This document shows positions 1 through 10,381 of a DNA stretch of 32,556 nt, one piece after another. Position 1 is the first letter of the stretch. Every line of letters begins with the position of its first letter. Source of the DNA: Pelagophyceae sp. CCMP2097. Lineage: Eukaryota; Sar; Pelagophyceae. The notes beneath the pieces are model-generated. The model did no database searches. It was not told the origin of the DNA and saw only the letters and a program-made list of their open reading frames with translations. The stretch is taken from positions 159,334 to 191,889 of the forward strand of contig MU657259.1 of NCBI GenBank assembly GCA_026770575.1. Direction: 5' to 3'. The translations under genes and the position numbers were made by a program.

Positions 1-1
1 T

Positions 2-88
2 AGTTAAATAATTTCAATTATTTACGTGGGCATTGCAATGGGATTTGGCTGTATCCTTCGGGTCCTCCGTGTGCCTCCGGCGCGCTCT
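2..88. repeat. Left arm of an 87 bp long-distance inverted repeat
   Basis: Positions 2-88 are the exact reverse complement of 18690-18776, and a few more bases (90-94) match beyond one mismatch. The arm is AT-rich at its outer end and carries the CCTTCGGGTCCT motif that also occurs in the hairpin repeats at 18528 and 19117. The window begins right at the arm, so the full extent to the left is unknown. It is either one member of a dispersed repeat family or the end of a larger element. Confidence 0.9.
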
Positions 89-198
89 TGTAATTAGGTC
101 TGTTCTGGTTTTCTCGTGAGATTTATTGGGGTTTTATTGTTTTTCAATCAAGTCCAAGTTATCGACCAAAAGGGCAATGTATTTTAGCGATGTCCTAT

Positions 199-340
199 AA
201 ACCCTATCGACCGGAGAGTGTAGGAGACCTAGCTCGAGGGAGGTTTTACGACGGTCACATGAAAGGGCCGCCTCTCCATGTCATCGTCGAAAAACCTCCC
301 TCTAGCTAGGTCTCCTACATTTTCCGGTCGATAGGTTTTT
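199..340. repeat. Fold-back (MITE-like) inverted repeat
   Basis: Two imperfect arms of about 63 nt (about 199-261 and 277-340) are reverse complements with few mismatches, around a 15 nt loop at 262-276. The outer ends read CTATCGACCGG and CCGGTCGATAG. No coding sequence fits inside and no convincing target-site duplication is visible. It is most likely a non-autonomous fold-back element or its remnant. The TATCGACC motif recurs in the fold-back element at 18279-18528, which may hint at a shared family. Confidence 0.75.
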
Positions 341-663
341 GGCAGGATGTTCGCCAAAAAATCGCCAAAAAACGGCTGTCTATTTGGACTCCAGGGTACG
401 CGGTTAGGCGGGTGCTGTGACCTCCGAGCGTCGCCAAAATCGGGAGGCGTCGCCAAAATCGGGTCGAGTTTCACGACTCGACATCAATGGACCCGACTCG
501 CAGCTCAATCCACTGTCAGAGGGCAGCTCACCGCTTGAGCCACCTGCCGCAGTAGCCAGGCTGCTGCACACTGAACTCGCTCTCTTCTAAATTTTCGACT
601 GAATTTCATCAAACCTGTTGAAATTTCCGTGTTGCGCGCGCATCGACCGGACGCGCGCGCGCG
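341..663. other. Non-coding stretch upstream of the OSCA-like gene
   Basis: No convincing gene is visible. The stretch holds small local repeats: two copies of a TCGCCAAAA-type motif near 354-370, then a 17 bp unit with core GTCGCCAAAATCGGG twice in tandem at about 430-463. Composition shifts from mixed to strongly GC-rich toward 660, where a CG dinucleotide run abuts the start codon at 664. This probably contains the promoter and 5' leader of the gene at 664. Confidence 0.4.
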
Positions 664-3482
664 ATGGGCGGTGACGTCGCGGCCGCCGAGGCGTACCGCG
701 CGTCCTGCCTGCCGCGCAAGGTCGTCAGCGCCAAGGCCGTCGAAGGGTTCAGGCGCGCCAACGAGGGCGAGACGGTGCGGCGCTCGGGCCGAGCCTCGGC
801 GCGCGGCGGGCACGGACGCGGCGTCGTAGGTGGACGCAGCGACGGGCGTGGCGCCGCAGCTGTATCCGCTGTCTTTGTGCGATGGCGAGGTCTTTAGCCA
901 CCTCGACTCGTTTGGCGTCGGCGTTTCGATGTACTTTCGGCAGCTCGTTTACCTCTTCGCCACCATCCTCACCTGCGCCCTCGTCCTCCTCGTCTCCCAA
1001 GTCTACAACGCCCGACGGTGCACCCACGACGCCTTGAAACCGGCCTACGACAACGCCGGCCTCGTCTTTGGTTCCGCGGCTGGCTGCTACCCGCGCGACT
1101 TGAGCGTCTCGCACAACCTCATACCCGACATTATCGTCTGCGGCATCATCGTCGCGTTCATGCTCGCCGCCAACTCGCTGCAGGCCACCTTTGAAGCAAG
1201 AATCGACGACGCCCGTCAAACGCCGTCCGACTACTCCATTGTCGTCTCCAACCCGCCGGAGCACGTCTTGGACCCAGAGGCGTACCGAAGCTTCTTCGCC
1301 GGCGAGTGGCAGGACGATGTCGTCGCCGTGACGCTGTCGAAGAACAACGGCGAGGTGCTCACGCTCCTCGCGGAGCGCCGCGCCTTTGCCGACGACGTCC
1401 GCGACTTTGACGCCGCGGGCACCGCCGACGTTTCCCTCGGCATCTTTTCGCGGCTGGTGCAGCCCTTTTTGTACCCCTACGGCCTGCTGATGACGCGCAG
1501 CTACGCCGAGGCGCAGCTCGCGGCGGGGGAGGTGCCGCTGCGCGCCATCTTTGCCGACTGCGCGGCTGGGGGCAACAAGCTCAAGCCGGACCGCGTCTTC
1601 GTCACGTTTAACACGGAAGCGATGCAGCGGCGCGCGCTGGAGACGTTTGCCGTCTCCGAGGGCCTCCGCCTCTGGTCCAACCTCACGGGAATCGAGTCTG
1701 AGCGCATCCCGGTCGCGTTCGAAGGCGTCGTTTTAAAGGTCTCGCAGCCCGTCGAGCCGACGGAGATTTTCTGGCACAACTCGCACTATACCTGGGTGAA
1801 CCGCGCGGTGCGCGTCACGTGCGCGCTCGCGGCGACGGGCCTTTTCCTGGTAGCGCTGGTGCAGCTCTGCGTGGCGCTCGAGGGGACGTGGCAGTTCGCG
1901 CTGTCGCTCTTCATCACGCTGGTGAACACGGCGCTGCCGTTGGGCCTGCGCGCTCTAACGGACGCGGTGGAGAAGCACCGCGACTTTGGCGACCACCAAG
2001 ACTCCATGTTTGTCAAGCTCATCTTCGCGCGCTGGGTCAACACAGCCATCTCCGTCTTCGTCGCCTACCCGCAGCGCGCCCGCCTCTCGGCCATGGCGCT
2101 CCAGCAGATTATGCTTATCCTCATCGCGGACGCGCTCTTCGCGCCGCTGCTGCGCCTGGTAGACGTCTATGTGAGCACTACTTTTCGGCGCAGCGTCCGA
2201 CGGACGCCGACTGACGCCGTTAGGACCTCTTCATGCGCTACGTCGTCTCGCCGCGCGCCCCGTCGCAGAGGATCATGAACCTGCACTGGCGCGGCGCCGA
2301 GTGGAAGTGAGTTTGGTTTTAACCCGTCAAAAGGTGGACCATCGACCGACCATGCTTCTTCGGGGACCCGGTTTCAGTGAGCTTGCATGTTGGGACCCGA
2401 AAGATGGTGAACTGTGCCTGAATAGCCTGGCGGACCGCTACACGGACGTCTCGAAGACCATCTTCGTCGGCCTCTTCTACGCCGCGGCGCTGCCCGTGGG
2501 CCTCTTCGCCACGGCGGGGGCCATCGTGACGACGTTCCTCGTCGACCGCTACTGTCTGCTGCGCACCTGGCGCCGCATCCCTGAGGTAGACGCGCAGCTG
2601 GCGAACCGGACCACGGGCGTCATCGCCATCATCGTCTTCGTCCACTTTTGGGCCTCGCTCAACTTCTTCATCAACTGGGGCGAGTACTTCTACGACGCCT
2701 TTGAAGACGCAGAAGACTACGACGAGCGCGGGATGGGGTCCACGGCCGACTGCTTCGCCGGCTTCCTCCGGTGTTCCGTGCCCGCGGGCAAGTCGCTGAC
2801 GCACGCGATGCGCGTTTCGCAGAAGGTGTACTACTACTTTGGCATCCTCGCATTTATTATTGCCGTTTGGAAGTTTGCCGCGGGCGACGTCGTCAAGAAG
2901 CTCCTACGCCTCTGCTTCGAAAAGTCGGCCCGATCAAAGGAGACCATCCCGACGCCTTTTCGCGTCATCCCCATGCGCCAGGCCTACGTGCCCATCGTCC
3001 GCGCCGCGACGCTGGAGCACCGCCTCATCGCCGCGCAGATCGTGGGCGTGCCCTTCGATCTTTTACCTTGCAGCAACGCCGCAAACTTCCAAGCCGTGCA
3101 GCTCGCCACCGTCGAAGAAGTCCTGCCCCTCCTCGCCGCCGGCTCCACGCGCGCCGACGCGGAGCGCGTCATCGACGAAATCTTCGGCGTGGTCAAATAT
3201 TACCCACCGCCCGCCAAGGCCGAGAGCTTCAGCGAGCACCGACCCGCCAAGCCGCCGGCGGCCGCCGTCGTTGTCCCCGTCGCGCCGCCGTCGCCGCCGG
3301 CGCCCGAGGCGCCGCCGCAGCCAAAGCTCGCCGCGTTTGCGCAAATGTTCTCCGTCGAGGCGCCGCCGCTGCCGCCGCCGCCACCGCAGCTCCCGCCGGG
3401 CTGGGAGATGCAGGTCGACGCCTCGGGCCGGCCCTTTTACATCGACCACGTCCACCACGTCACGAGTTGGGAGTTGCCCTGA
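664..3482 (+). CDS. OSCA/TMEM63 (CSC1)-like membrane channel with C-terminal WW domain
   Basis: The model has four exons: 664-774, 830-2170, 2224-2306 and 2426-3482 (863 aa). All junctions are GT/AG and in phase, and the 5' donor GTGCGG recurs in other genes here. The N-terminal part has two hydrophobic segments (about residues 70-95 and 142-160). A cytosolic segment opens with SDYSIVVSNPP, as in the RRM-like domain of the family. EPTEIFWHN then matches the EPxDxxWEN signature before the channel core. Splicing rebuilds EWNLADRYTDVSKTIF, the LAERYxDxxK hallmark, followed by VDRYCLLRTW. Several membrane helices follow. The C-terminus is Pro-rich and ends in a WW domain (GWEMQVD to TSWELP, two Trp 23 residues apart). 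Family members are mechanically or osmotically gated cation channels or lipid scramblases of plasma or internal membranes, so that role is inferred. The WW domain should bind a Pro-rich partner. The start is chosen because exon 1 is the only upstream ATG that joins in phase. Confidence 0.85.
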
Positions 3483-3510
3483 TTCTATACGAGTTGCCCT
3501 GATTCTATAC
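3471..3510 (+). repeat. 20 bp tandem duplication across the stop codon
   Basis: The unit GAGTTGCCCTGATTCTATAC occurs twice, back to back, at 3471-3490 and 3491-3510. The first copy encodes the last residues of the WW domain and the stop codon of the channel gene. The second lies in the 3' untranslated region and has no effect on the protein. Confidence 0.95.
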
Positions 3511-3919
3511 ATGGCCGCAGAGACCCGGCCGCGCGACGGCAAGCCCCTCGCAATTTTAAAGCGCCGAAGAAGAATAACCCCGGGCCAGGGTGGATTTTAA
3601 GCAAGCAACTCTGTCGACCCCGCCACGGATCTTCTTCTTCTGAGAACATTATACTCCACTGAGTCCCACGTCGAGCCGACGAGGGCCACGGGGCGCCGAA
3701 CCGACGAAAGATTCGCACAAAGAAGTTCGTGCATAGTAAGTAGCCTGGTGGCAACCGCCGACTTGGAAAATTGAAGAAGAAGTTCGAGAAAGTCACGGTT
3801 CTGAGAACTTGGTGAAAATGCAAAACCCCCGAGGCCCAAAACCGAGGATCGACTGTTGGGACGCTCGCACGGGCGAGCGTCGTGCGGATCTACCCCCCGG
3901 AAACCGTATCGCTGTTGGG
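3511..3919. other. Intergenic region with a 5'-leader hairpin
   Basis: No gene is recognisable. At 3861-3880 a perfect 8 bp stem (ACGCTCGC / GCGAGCGT) closes a 4 nt loop, 40 nt before the ATG of the next gene, so it may lie in that gene's leader. The rest is mixed-composition sequence that probably carries the terminator of the channel gene and the promoter of the surface-protein gene. Confidence 0.4.
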
Positions 3920-6900
3920 ATGCGGCGCCACGGCGCTCTGCGGCTCGTCGCGTTGTTTGCAGGCCTTGGTTTCTCGCGCGGCTGGAGCGACGACAGCGTA
4001 GCGGCGTTTGACTGCGCTTCGCATTCCAACCCGATCCAGGTCCTGCGCTACGAAGACGCGACGAAGTACTCCGTGCGCGAGCTCGACATCGCCACCGGGT
4101 CGTACGAACTCATCTACGACATAACCTACTTTGACGGTGCGCGCGCGGGGCCGCAAGGCCGCCGCCCCCGAACGCGCGCGTAGGCCACATCAACGCCGTG
4201 TCGATGTACGACGACGGTAGCGACCTCTACGCGATGGGTTCGTTTGGCGGGAAACTCTGCCGTTTCGACGAGGCGGGCAAGGCCTGCTTCAGCACGGCGC
4301 TGTTTTACGACAAGCCCAACGCGGGCGCCGTCGTCTCGCCGACGAGCACGTTCTACTACTCGAAGAACGCCGGTTCCGATGGCGGCGAGGCTTTTTACTT
4401 TGTGCGCGACATCGGGTCGGACGCCCCGACGTTCGTCACCACCAATCAGTTCACGCTCTCGGAATCGCTCTACCTGTCTTCGGTCCTCGACGTCTCGGCC
4501 GTCGTCGAGTCCGACGGCGCAATCTACGTCGACGACGGCGCGGCGGATGCTACGTACCTCGTCGGCGTCTCTCAAGACTTTAAGGCCTTGGTAGTCTTCA
4601 TCGACGATTCCACGGGCTTCCCGTCAAAGTACGCAGTCGTCCCCTTGGCCGTCGACTGGGCCGGCGGCGAAGCGCAGGCCTCGACGGCGTTTGGCGCCGC
4701 GTACGCCTACACCGTGGCAGGCGTGACACAACTCTACTTTTCGAGCAACGACGGCTTCGGCGTCTTCGAGCTCGAGCTCCCTTTAAAAGTGCCCGACGAA
4801 TGCTGGAACACGGGCGCCGCCAGCGGCGGCACGCACGTTGCGTGTGACACGCCCGCGACGAACCTCGTCAAGCTCTTCCCCTCGGCCCAGACTTCGTTCA
4901 ACGACGGCATGAACTGCCCAAACGTCGCAATCGGAGCCACGGCCGAACCCTCGGCCAGACCAACGCCCGGACCGACGGCCGCGCCGACGGCGAAGCCGAC
5001 GCTGCAACCGACAGCAAAGCCGACGTCCACGCCGACGGCCGCGCCGACGCCCGGACCGACGGCCGCGCCGACGCCGCAACCGACGGCCGGGCCGACGGCC
5101 GGGCCGACGTCCGCCCCAACGGCCGCGCCGACGCCTCAACCGACGGCCGCGCCGACGCCCGGACCGACAGCCGCCCCAACGACCGCGCCGACGGCCGCGC
5201 CGACGTCCGTGCCGACACCGAAGCCGACGGCCGCGCCGACGTCTACGCCGACGCCCGCGCCGACGGCCGCGACGGCCGGGCCGACGCTTTCGCCGACGCC
5301 TGCGCCGACGCCCACGCCCACGCTTTCGCCGACGCCCGCGCCGACGCCCGCGCCGACGCCCGCGCCGTCGCCCGAGCCGACGCCCGAGCCGTCGCCCGAG
5401 CCATCGGCAGCGCCGACGCATGCGCCTGCGCCGACGCCGCAACCGACGGCCGCGCCGACACCCACGCCGACACTTTCGCCGACGCGGGGCCCGACCGCCG
5501 ACCCGACGGCGCAACCGACGCCGCAGCCGACGCTCAAGCCGACGGCCGGACCGACGGCCGACCCGACGCCGCAACCGACGGCCGAGCCGACGGCCGACCC
5601 GACGCCGCAACCGACGCCGCAGCCGACGCCCGCGCCGACGCCCGCGCCGACGCCGAAACCGACGCCCGCCCCGACGGCCGAGCCGACGACAGCGGTCCCG
5701 ACGCACGCGCCGACGGTGTTCACGTGCAAGTCGTCGGCAACGCTCTGGCAGGAAGACCGGTCCATCTGCCCTTTTGACTGCGCGGGGCACGAGAACCCGA
5801 TCCAGGTGCTGCGCTTGGACGACGCCAAACGCTACAGCGTGCGCGAGCTCGACATTACATCGGGCGACTACCAACTACTCTACACCATTGGCTGGTTCGA
5901 CGGCCACATCAACGCCGTGGCCATGTTCGACGGCGGCGACTCCTCCTTCTACCCGGTCGGATCCTTTGCCGGCAAACTCTGCCGCTTCGACGCCGACCAC
6001 GCAGTTTGCTTCGAAAACGACCTCAGATACGACAAGCCCAACGTCGGCACAATCGTCGGCTCGACGTACTACTACAGCAAGAACCCCGGCCGCGACGGAG
6101 GCGAGTCGTTTTACAGTGTGCGCAACATTGGCACGGACGCGCCCGAGTACGTCAACACGGCGCTCTTCGCACTCGCCGCCAACCTCTTTGTGGACGCGGT
6201 CCTCGACGTGGCCGCGCTCGTCGAGGACGAGGAAGGCGACGGCGCCGACTTTGTGCTGGACGGTTCGCCCGGGCGGTCGTACCTCGTCGGCTTGGGGCAC
6301 GTGCACGAGGCCGTCATCGTCCGCCTCGACGCCAATACGGGCTCGCCGGCAGAATACGCCGTCTTCGAGACGGACATCGACTGGAACGACGAGCCTCCTG
6401 TAGACTGGGACCCGGCGGGCATCGGCTTTGGCGCGGCGTTTACCTACGGAGGCAGCGGAGCAGAGGCGGCGCTCTTTTTTACGTCAAACGGCGGCCTCGG
6501 CCTCTTCCAACTCTCCGGCCCAGTCGAGGTGCCCGATTCCTGCTGGAACACGGGCTTCGACACGGCGAGCCATGTGCTCTGCACGGCTTCCAGGCCCAAG
6601 GTGGTCTGGCGCAAGCCCGCGGCGTTCACATCGTACAACGACGGAATGAACTGCCCAAAAGATTTTTTATTTTTCAACCCGACGCCCGCGCCGACGCCCG
6701 CGCCGTCGCCGAGCCCGACGCGGCGGCCGACGCCCGCGCCGACGCCGACGCCGACGGCCTCGGCAGAGCCGACGTCGCAGCCGACGCCCAAGCCGACGCT
6801 GCAGCCGACGCTCGCGCCGACGCCCAAGCCGACGTCGCAGCCGACGCCCAAGCCGACGCTGCAGCCGACGCTCGCGCCGACGCCCAAGCCGACGTCGCAG

Positions 6901-8847
6901 CCGACGCCCAAGCCGACGCCCGCGCCATCGCCCCTGCCGACGAAGCTCGAGCCGTCGCCCTTGCCGTTGCCCACGCCCACGCTCCAGCCGACGACGTCGC
7001 CCGAGCCAACGTCCGCGCCGGCGCCCGAGCCGACGTCGCTCCCGACGGCGAGCGCAGCTCCGTCGTCGTCGCCGGCCCCGTCGCAGGCCCCGTCGGCCGC
7101 GCCGACGCCAAACCCGTCGGCCGCGCCGTCTGCGGCCCCGTCGTTTGCGCCGGCGCCGGGCCCGACGCGCGATCCGACACCGGCACCGTCGCTGGCGCCG
7201 ACGCGCGATCCGACGCCGGCCCCGGCGCGCGATCCGACGCTGGCGCCGACGCTGGCGCCGACGCCGGCGCCGACTGCGGGTTTTGTCTGCGAGGACTCTG
7301 CGTCGTGGTTCAAAGACGGGGACCCATCCAAAAACTGCGCCTGGGTCGCCGACTTTGCAGATTCGCGCTGCACCGTCCGGAGCGGCGACCGCACGCCGGC
7401 CGCAGACGCCTGCTTCGCCGCCTGCGAAGACGCCCGGTGCTTTGCCACGCCCGCGCCGACGCCCGAAACGCGCGCCACGCCTGCGCCGACGCCCGCCGGC
7501 GACGCCGGCGGCTCGACGCCGACGGCCCAACCGACGGCCCAACCGACGGCCGAGCCGACGGCCGTCCCGACGGCAGTCCCGACGACCGTCCCGACGGCGG
7601 TCCCGACCGCCGCCCCGACGGCCGCACCGACCCTAGTCGAGACGACGCTCCGCTTCGACTTTGCCTTTGACGTTTTCGCCGATAGCGCCGTGGAGGCGGC
7701 CGTCGGCGACGTCATCGTCGGCGCCGTCGTCGCAGCCGCTGGGTCACTCGCGAGCGACGGCAGCGCGGTCCTCGCGGCGGTGGCGCGGCGGCGGCGGCTC
7801 CTCGCCGGCACGGCGTTTGACGCGACGGTCACCGCGACGAGTCGGACCGCAGATGTGTCGCAGGTCGCCGCGGAGCTCGCCGAGGCCGTTTCGACGGGCG
7901 CGCTCGAGGCGCTGCTTAAGTCCGGCGCGGCCGCGGCGGCGAGCGCGCCGCTCAACGTCTGGGCCGCGGCCGACGCGCCCGCCGTAGCAGTCGCCGAATC
8001 GCTCGACCTCGTCGCCGCGACGACGAAGATCGTCGTAGTCTCAGAAGCGCCGACGGCAAAGCCGACGGCAAAGCCGACGGCAAAGCCGACGGCAAAGCCG
8101 ACGCGCGATCCGACGGCAAAGCCGACGAAAAAGCCGACGGCTGCGCCGACGGTGGCGCCGACGGTGGCCCCGACGGTGGCCCCGACGGCCGCGCCGACGG
8201 TGGCGCCGAGGTCGTCGTCGTCTTCGAAGAAAAAGTCCGTCGGCTCGGTCATGAGCCCCAAGGAGTTCCTGAGGTCGCACCTCTTCCTGCCCATCATCCT
8301 GTCCTGCGCGGCGCTGATATGCTGCTGCCTCTCCGGCGGCGTCGCTTATTATATCTACGCAAAGCGCGAAAAGGTGCACATCCGCTCCAAGACGGTCAAG
8401 CGCTGGAGGGAATACGACGCCCAGGACGCCGCCGACGACGCCGCCGAATCCCGCGAAAACGAGCCCGCCGGCGCCGAAACGCCCGGCGGCGCCGAAACGC
8501 CCGGCAGATACGCGGCTCCGGCCTACGCCGCGCCGGGCGGCGTCGGTGGAAGATACGTGGCGCCGGGCTACACCTCGCCGGGTGGCGTCGAGCTCGGCAT
8601 GCCCGAGTACCGCGACGGCTACAACAACGACCGCCGCGACGACGACGACCGCAGCGGCGACTACGGCGCCGACGACGGCTACTACGCGCAGGAAGACGAC
8701 GGGACGCTGGGCGCCGTCGATGCCGGCGACGCGCGAGACGACGCCGCCGCGGCCACGGGCGCGTCCCAGCAGGACGAGGCCGGCTGGGGCGCGAGCCGCG
8801 CCTTTGAGGTGCTGAGCCCGAAACGCGACAGCGAGGACTGGATGTGA
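3920..8847 (+). CDS. Giant Pro-Thr-rich type I membrane (cell-surface) protein
   Basis: Two exons, 3920-4136 and 4184-8847, give 1626 aa. Order: signal peptide (MRRHGALRLVALFAGLGFS); ectodomain copy A1 (about 25-317); Pro-Thr linker (322-583, xPTxxPT periodicity); copy A2 (592-902); second linker (904-1103); six-Cys module (1106-1160); short linker; a soluble region with RRRRLLA (1223-1358); KPTAKPTA linker (1360-1415); one membrane helix (about 1439-1465, starting LFLPIILSCAALICCCLSGG); an acidic, Tyr-rich tail with a repeated GRYxAPxYxxPGG motif. A1 and A2 share HxNPIQVLR, DGHINAV, GKLCRFD, YDKPN and YYSKN. They look beta-rich, perhaps propeller-like, but I do not recognise the family. Pro-Thr linkers in algal surface proteins are usually O-glycosylated stalks, so a wall or extracellular-matrix role is inferred. 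The intron lies within A1 (FDG/HINAV) and is absent at the same site in A2. Confidence 0.88.
4137..4183 (+). other. 47 nt intron present in only one copy of the duplicated domain
   Basis: The intron starts GTGCGCGCGG and ends GCGCGCGTAG. Removing it joins GACG to GCCAC and gives FDGHINAV. The same codons are uninterrupted in the second domain copy at about 5895-5915. A GGCC-GCAA-GGCC mini-hairpin lies inside. Confidence 0.9.
6769..6918 (+). repeat. 60 bp exact tandem repeat in a Pro-Thr linker
   Basis: Positions 6781-6840 and 6841-6900 are identical, and a partial third copy continues to about 6918. The 60 bp unit encodes five Pro-Thr tetrads (20 residues). Most other linker repeats in the gene have diverged, so this copy is recent or recently homogenised. 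Confidence 0.95.
8044..8100 (+). repeat. 12 bp tandem repeat (KPTA units)
   Basis: The unit CCGACGGCAAAG is repeated about four times, encoding consecutive KPTA tetrads just before the membrane-proximal part of the surface protein. Confidence 0.9.
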
Positions 8848-9344
8848 GACGCCCGCGATTTTAACCCCACCGCCCAAAGGCCCTCCTCCTCTGCGGCCCC
8901 CATTTTCTACAACTTTGAATGTACCCCGCGCGCCGCCGCTCGCCCCGAGCGGCGCCGACGCGACCCACCGTCGGCTCGCCGCGAACCCCCTCAAAGGGTC
9001 TGTGAATATAAATGAACCATTTAGTGCCTCCACCCTCGGACTCGCAAGGCCCCACCCGAGCATCTCCGCCCTCCCGCTCGACGACACGTCCGACACCGGA
9101 CGGCTCCGAGTCGGGCGTCAACTATCGCCCAAAAAGTACCAGGGTTGGCGAGTCCTCAGCAAGTTTTTTCGCGCACCGTCTCACCACCGCACGCGGCGGG
9201 CCCGAAGTCGCGCTCCCCGCAGCCCCGAGGTCCCTCGGCGGCGGAGGTCGGAGCGCGCGTCGCAGGCAGGGGCCGCGCCCGCTTTGGAGGGTCTCCGAGC
9301 TTCGACGAGTGTAAAAGTCTCGTGTGAAAGTCTCTCTCTCCACC
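8848..9344. other. Intergenic region
   Basis: About 500 bp between the surface-protein stop and the PP28 start. I see no conserved ORF or RNA. It contains the 3' end of the upstream gene and the presumed promoter of the downstream one. A pyrimidine-rich TCTCTCTCTC tract lies immediately before the CACCATGG start context at 9341. Confidence 0.4.
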
Positions 9345-10173
9345 ATGGGGCAGAAGAAGGGCGGCCGCGGCCGCGGCGGCGGCGGCGGGCGGCAGCATCA
9401 AGTCACGTCGGCCGAGGACATGAACAAGCGCGACGAGAACCAGGAGCGCTACAACAAGGCGCGCGCCGCGAGGCGCGCCGATGGCGAGGACGTCTCCGAC
9501 GACGACGACGCAGAGGGCGAAGACGGCGACAAAGAGGACCGCAAGGAGCAAATCGAAAAGTGCGTCGAAACGCCTCTGCGCGAGGGGCCTTTGCGCGAGG
9601 GGCCTTTGCGTGAGGGACCTGTGCGAGCGGGGCCGCCGACGCTCACGTGTTAGGCTCGCGGACCAGTTCGTCGGGTCCGTCGACGTCGACGGCGCCCCGA
9701 AGCCGAAGAAGAAGGGCGTCGTCGAGGGCTTCGAGGTGGCGAACCCCAACGCGATGCAGTCGCACACCAAGTCGATCAAGGCGTCGGCCATGGTCGACTC
9801 CGTCGAGGCGCCCGAGCTGACGCGGCGCGAGCGCGAGGAGCTGGACAAGCAGCGCAAGGCGGAGCACTACAAGAAGCTCCACGCCGAGGGCAAGACGGAC
9901 GAGGCCAAGGCCGATAACGAACGCTTGAAGGAGGTGCGCCGCCGCCGCGAGGAGATTGCGGCCGCGGCCAAGGAAGCAAAAGAGGACGAGCCGGCGCCCG
10001 AGGCGCCGAAGCGCCGCGACGAGGCCGCCGCGGACGACGACGACGACGCCATCAACGCGCGCACGGCCAAGAGCCTCAAGCCCGCGCAGCTCAAGGACGA
10101 GCTGAAGAAGCGCAACCTCTCAACGCAGGGCCAGAAAAAGGACCTCCTCGCCCGCCTCATCGAGGCGCTCTGA
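9345..10173 (+). CDS. PDAP1-like: PP28/PDAP1-family phosphoprotein with C-terminal SAP motif
   Basis: Two exons, 9345-9559 and 9654-10173, encode 244 aa. The start ATG is in a CACCATGG context. The N-terminus is Gly/Arg-rich (GRGRGGGGGR), followed by an acidic casein-kinase-like stretch (SDDDDAEGEDGD). The PP28 core is clear after splicing: GVVEGFEVANPN, then ELTRREREELDKQRKAEHYK, then HAEGKTDEAKADNERL, close in order to the animal PDAP1 core. The last 35 residues (SLKPAQLKDELKKRNL to LLARLIEAL) form a SAP motif, a helix-turn-helix that binds DNA or RNA. PDAP1 relatives are small heat- and acid-stable phosphoproteins linked to mRNA and translation control. I do not recall a SAP motif in the animal protein, so this fusion may be lineage-specific. 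Confidence 0.9.
9575..9635 (+). repeat. 15 bp tandem repeat inside the PP28 intron
   Basis: About four copies of a TTGCGCGAGGGGCCT-type unit fill most of the 94 nt intron (9560-9653). The repeat keeps frame with exon 1 until a TAG at 9651-9653, so intron retention would add a short PLREG repeat tail instead of the PP28 core. Confidence 0.85.
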
Positions 10174-10381
10174 GCCGCCGGAAAGCCGCCCGCGGCGCAT
10201 GCACATACGTTGTAGAGGCGCCGCGCGGCCGCGAAGCGGCACCTCCGACGGCGCGGGGGGGCGCCGCCCGCCCTCGATGCATACGAGGGCCGCCCAGTAA
10301 CGCTGCTTCCCGTCCGCCTTTCCCCGGACCGTCTTTCGCCGAAAGCTTTAAGAACTGCGCCCTACGGTCTCGCACAGAGCT

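Noticed and set aside
830..2278. GTG-started channel ORF as a complete gene
   Set aside because: A nuclear eukaryotic gene should start with ATG. An exon at 664-774 joins exactly in phase at an AG just before 830, and the 3' part is spliced twice to rebuild the family signature.
4930..5715. Regular short repeats that might suggest a CRISPR array
   Set aside because: Units are coding 6-12 bp Pro-Thr codons without constant spacers, inside a eukaryotic gene.
4783..5874. Long minus-strand frames opposite the Pro-Thr linkers of the first surface protein
   Set aside because: They are Arg/Gly or Ala/Val/Gly shadows created by the CCGACG repeat. The plus-strand protein has a signal peptide, folded domains and a membrane anchor.
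6444..8297. 617-residue minus-strand open frame
   Set aside because: Its repeats mirror the Pro-Thr codons of the plus strand (VGAxVG units) and it has no domain outside the mirrored linker.
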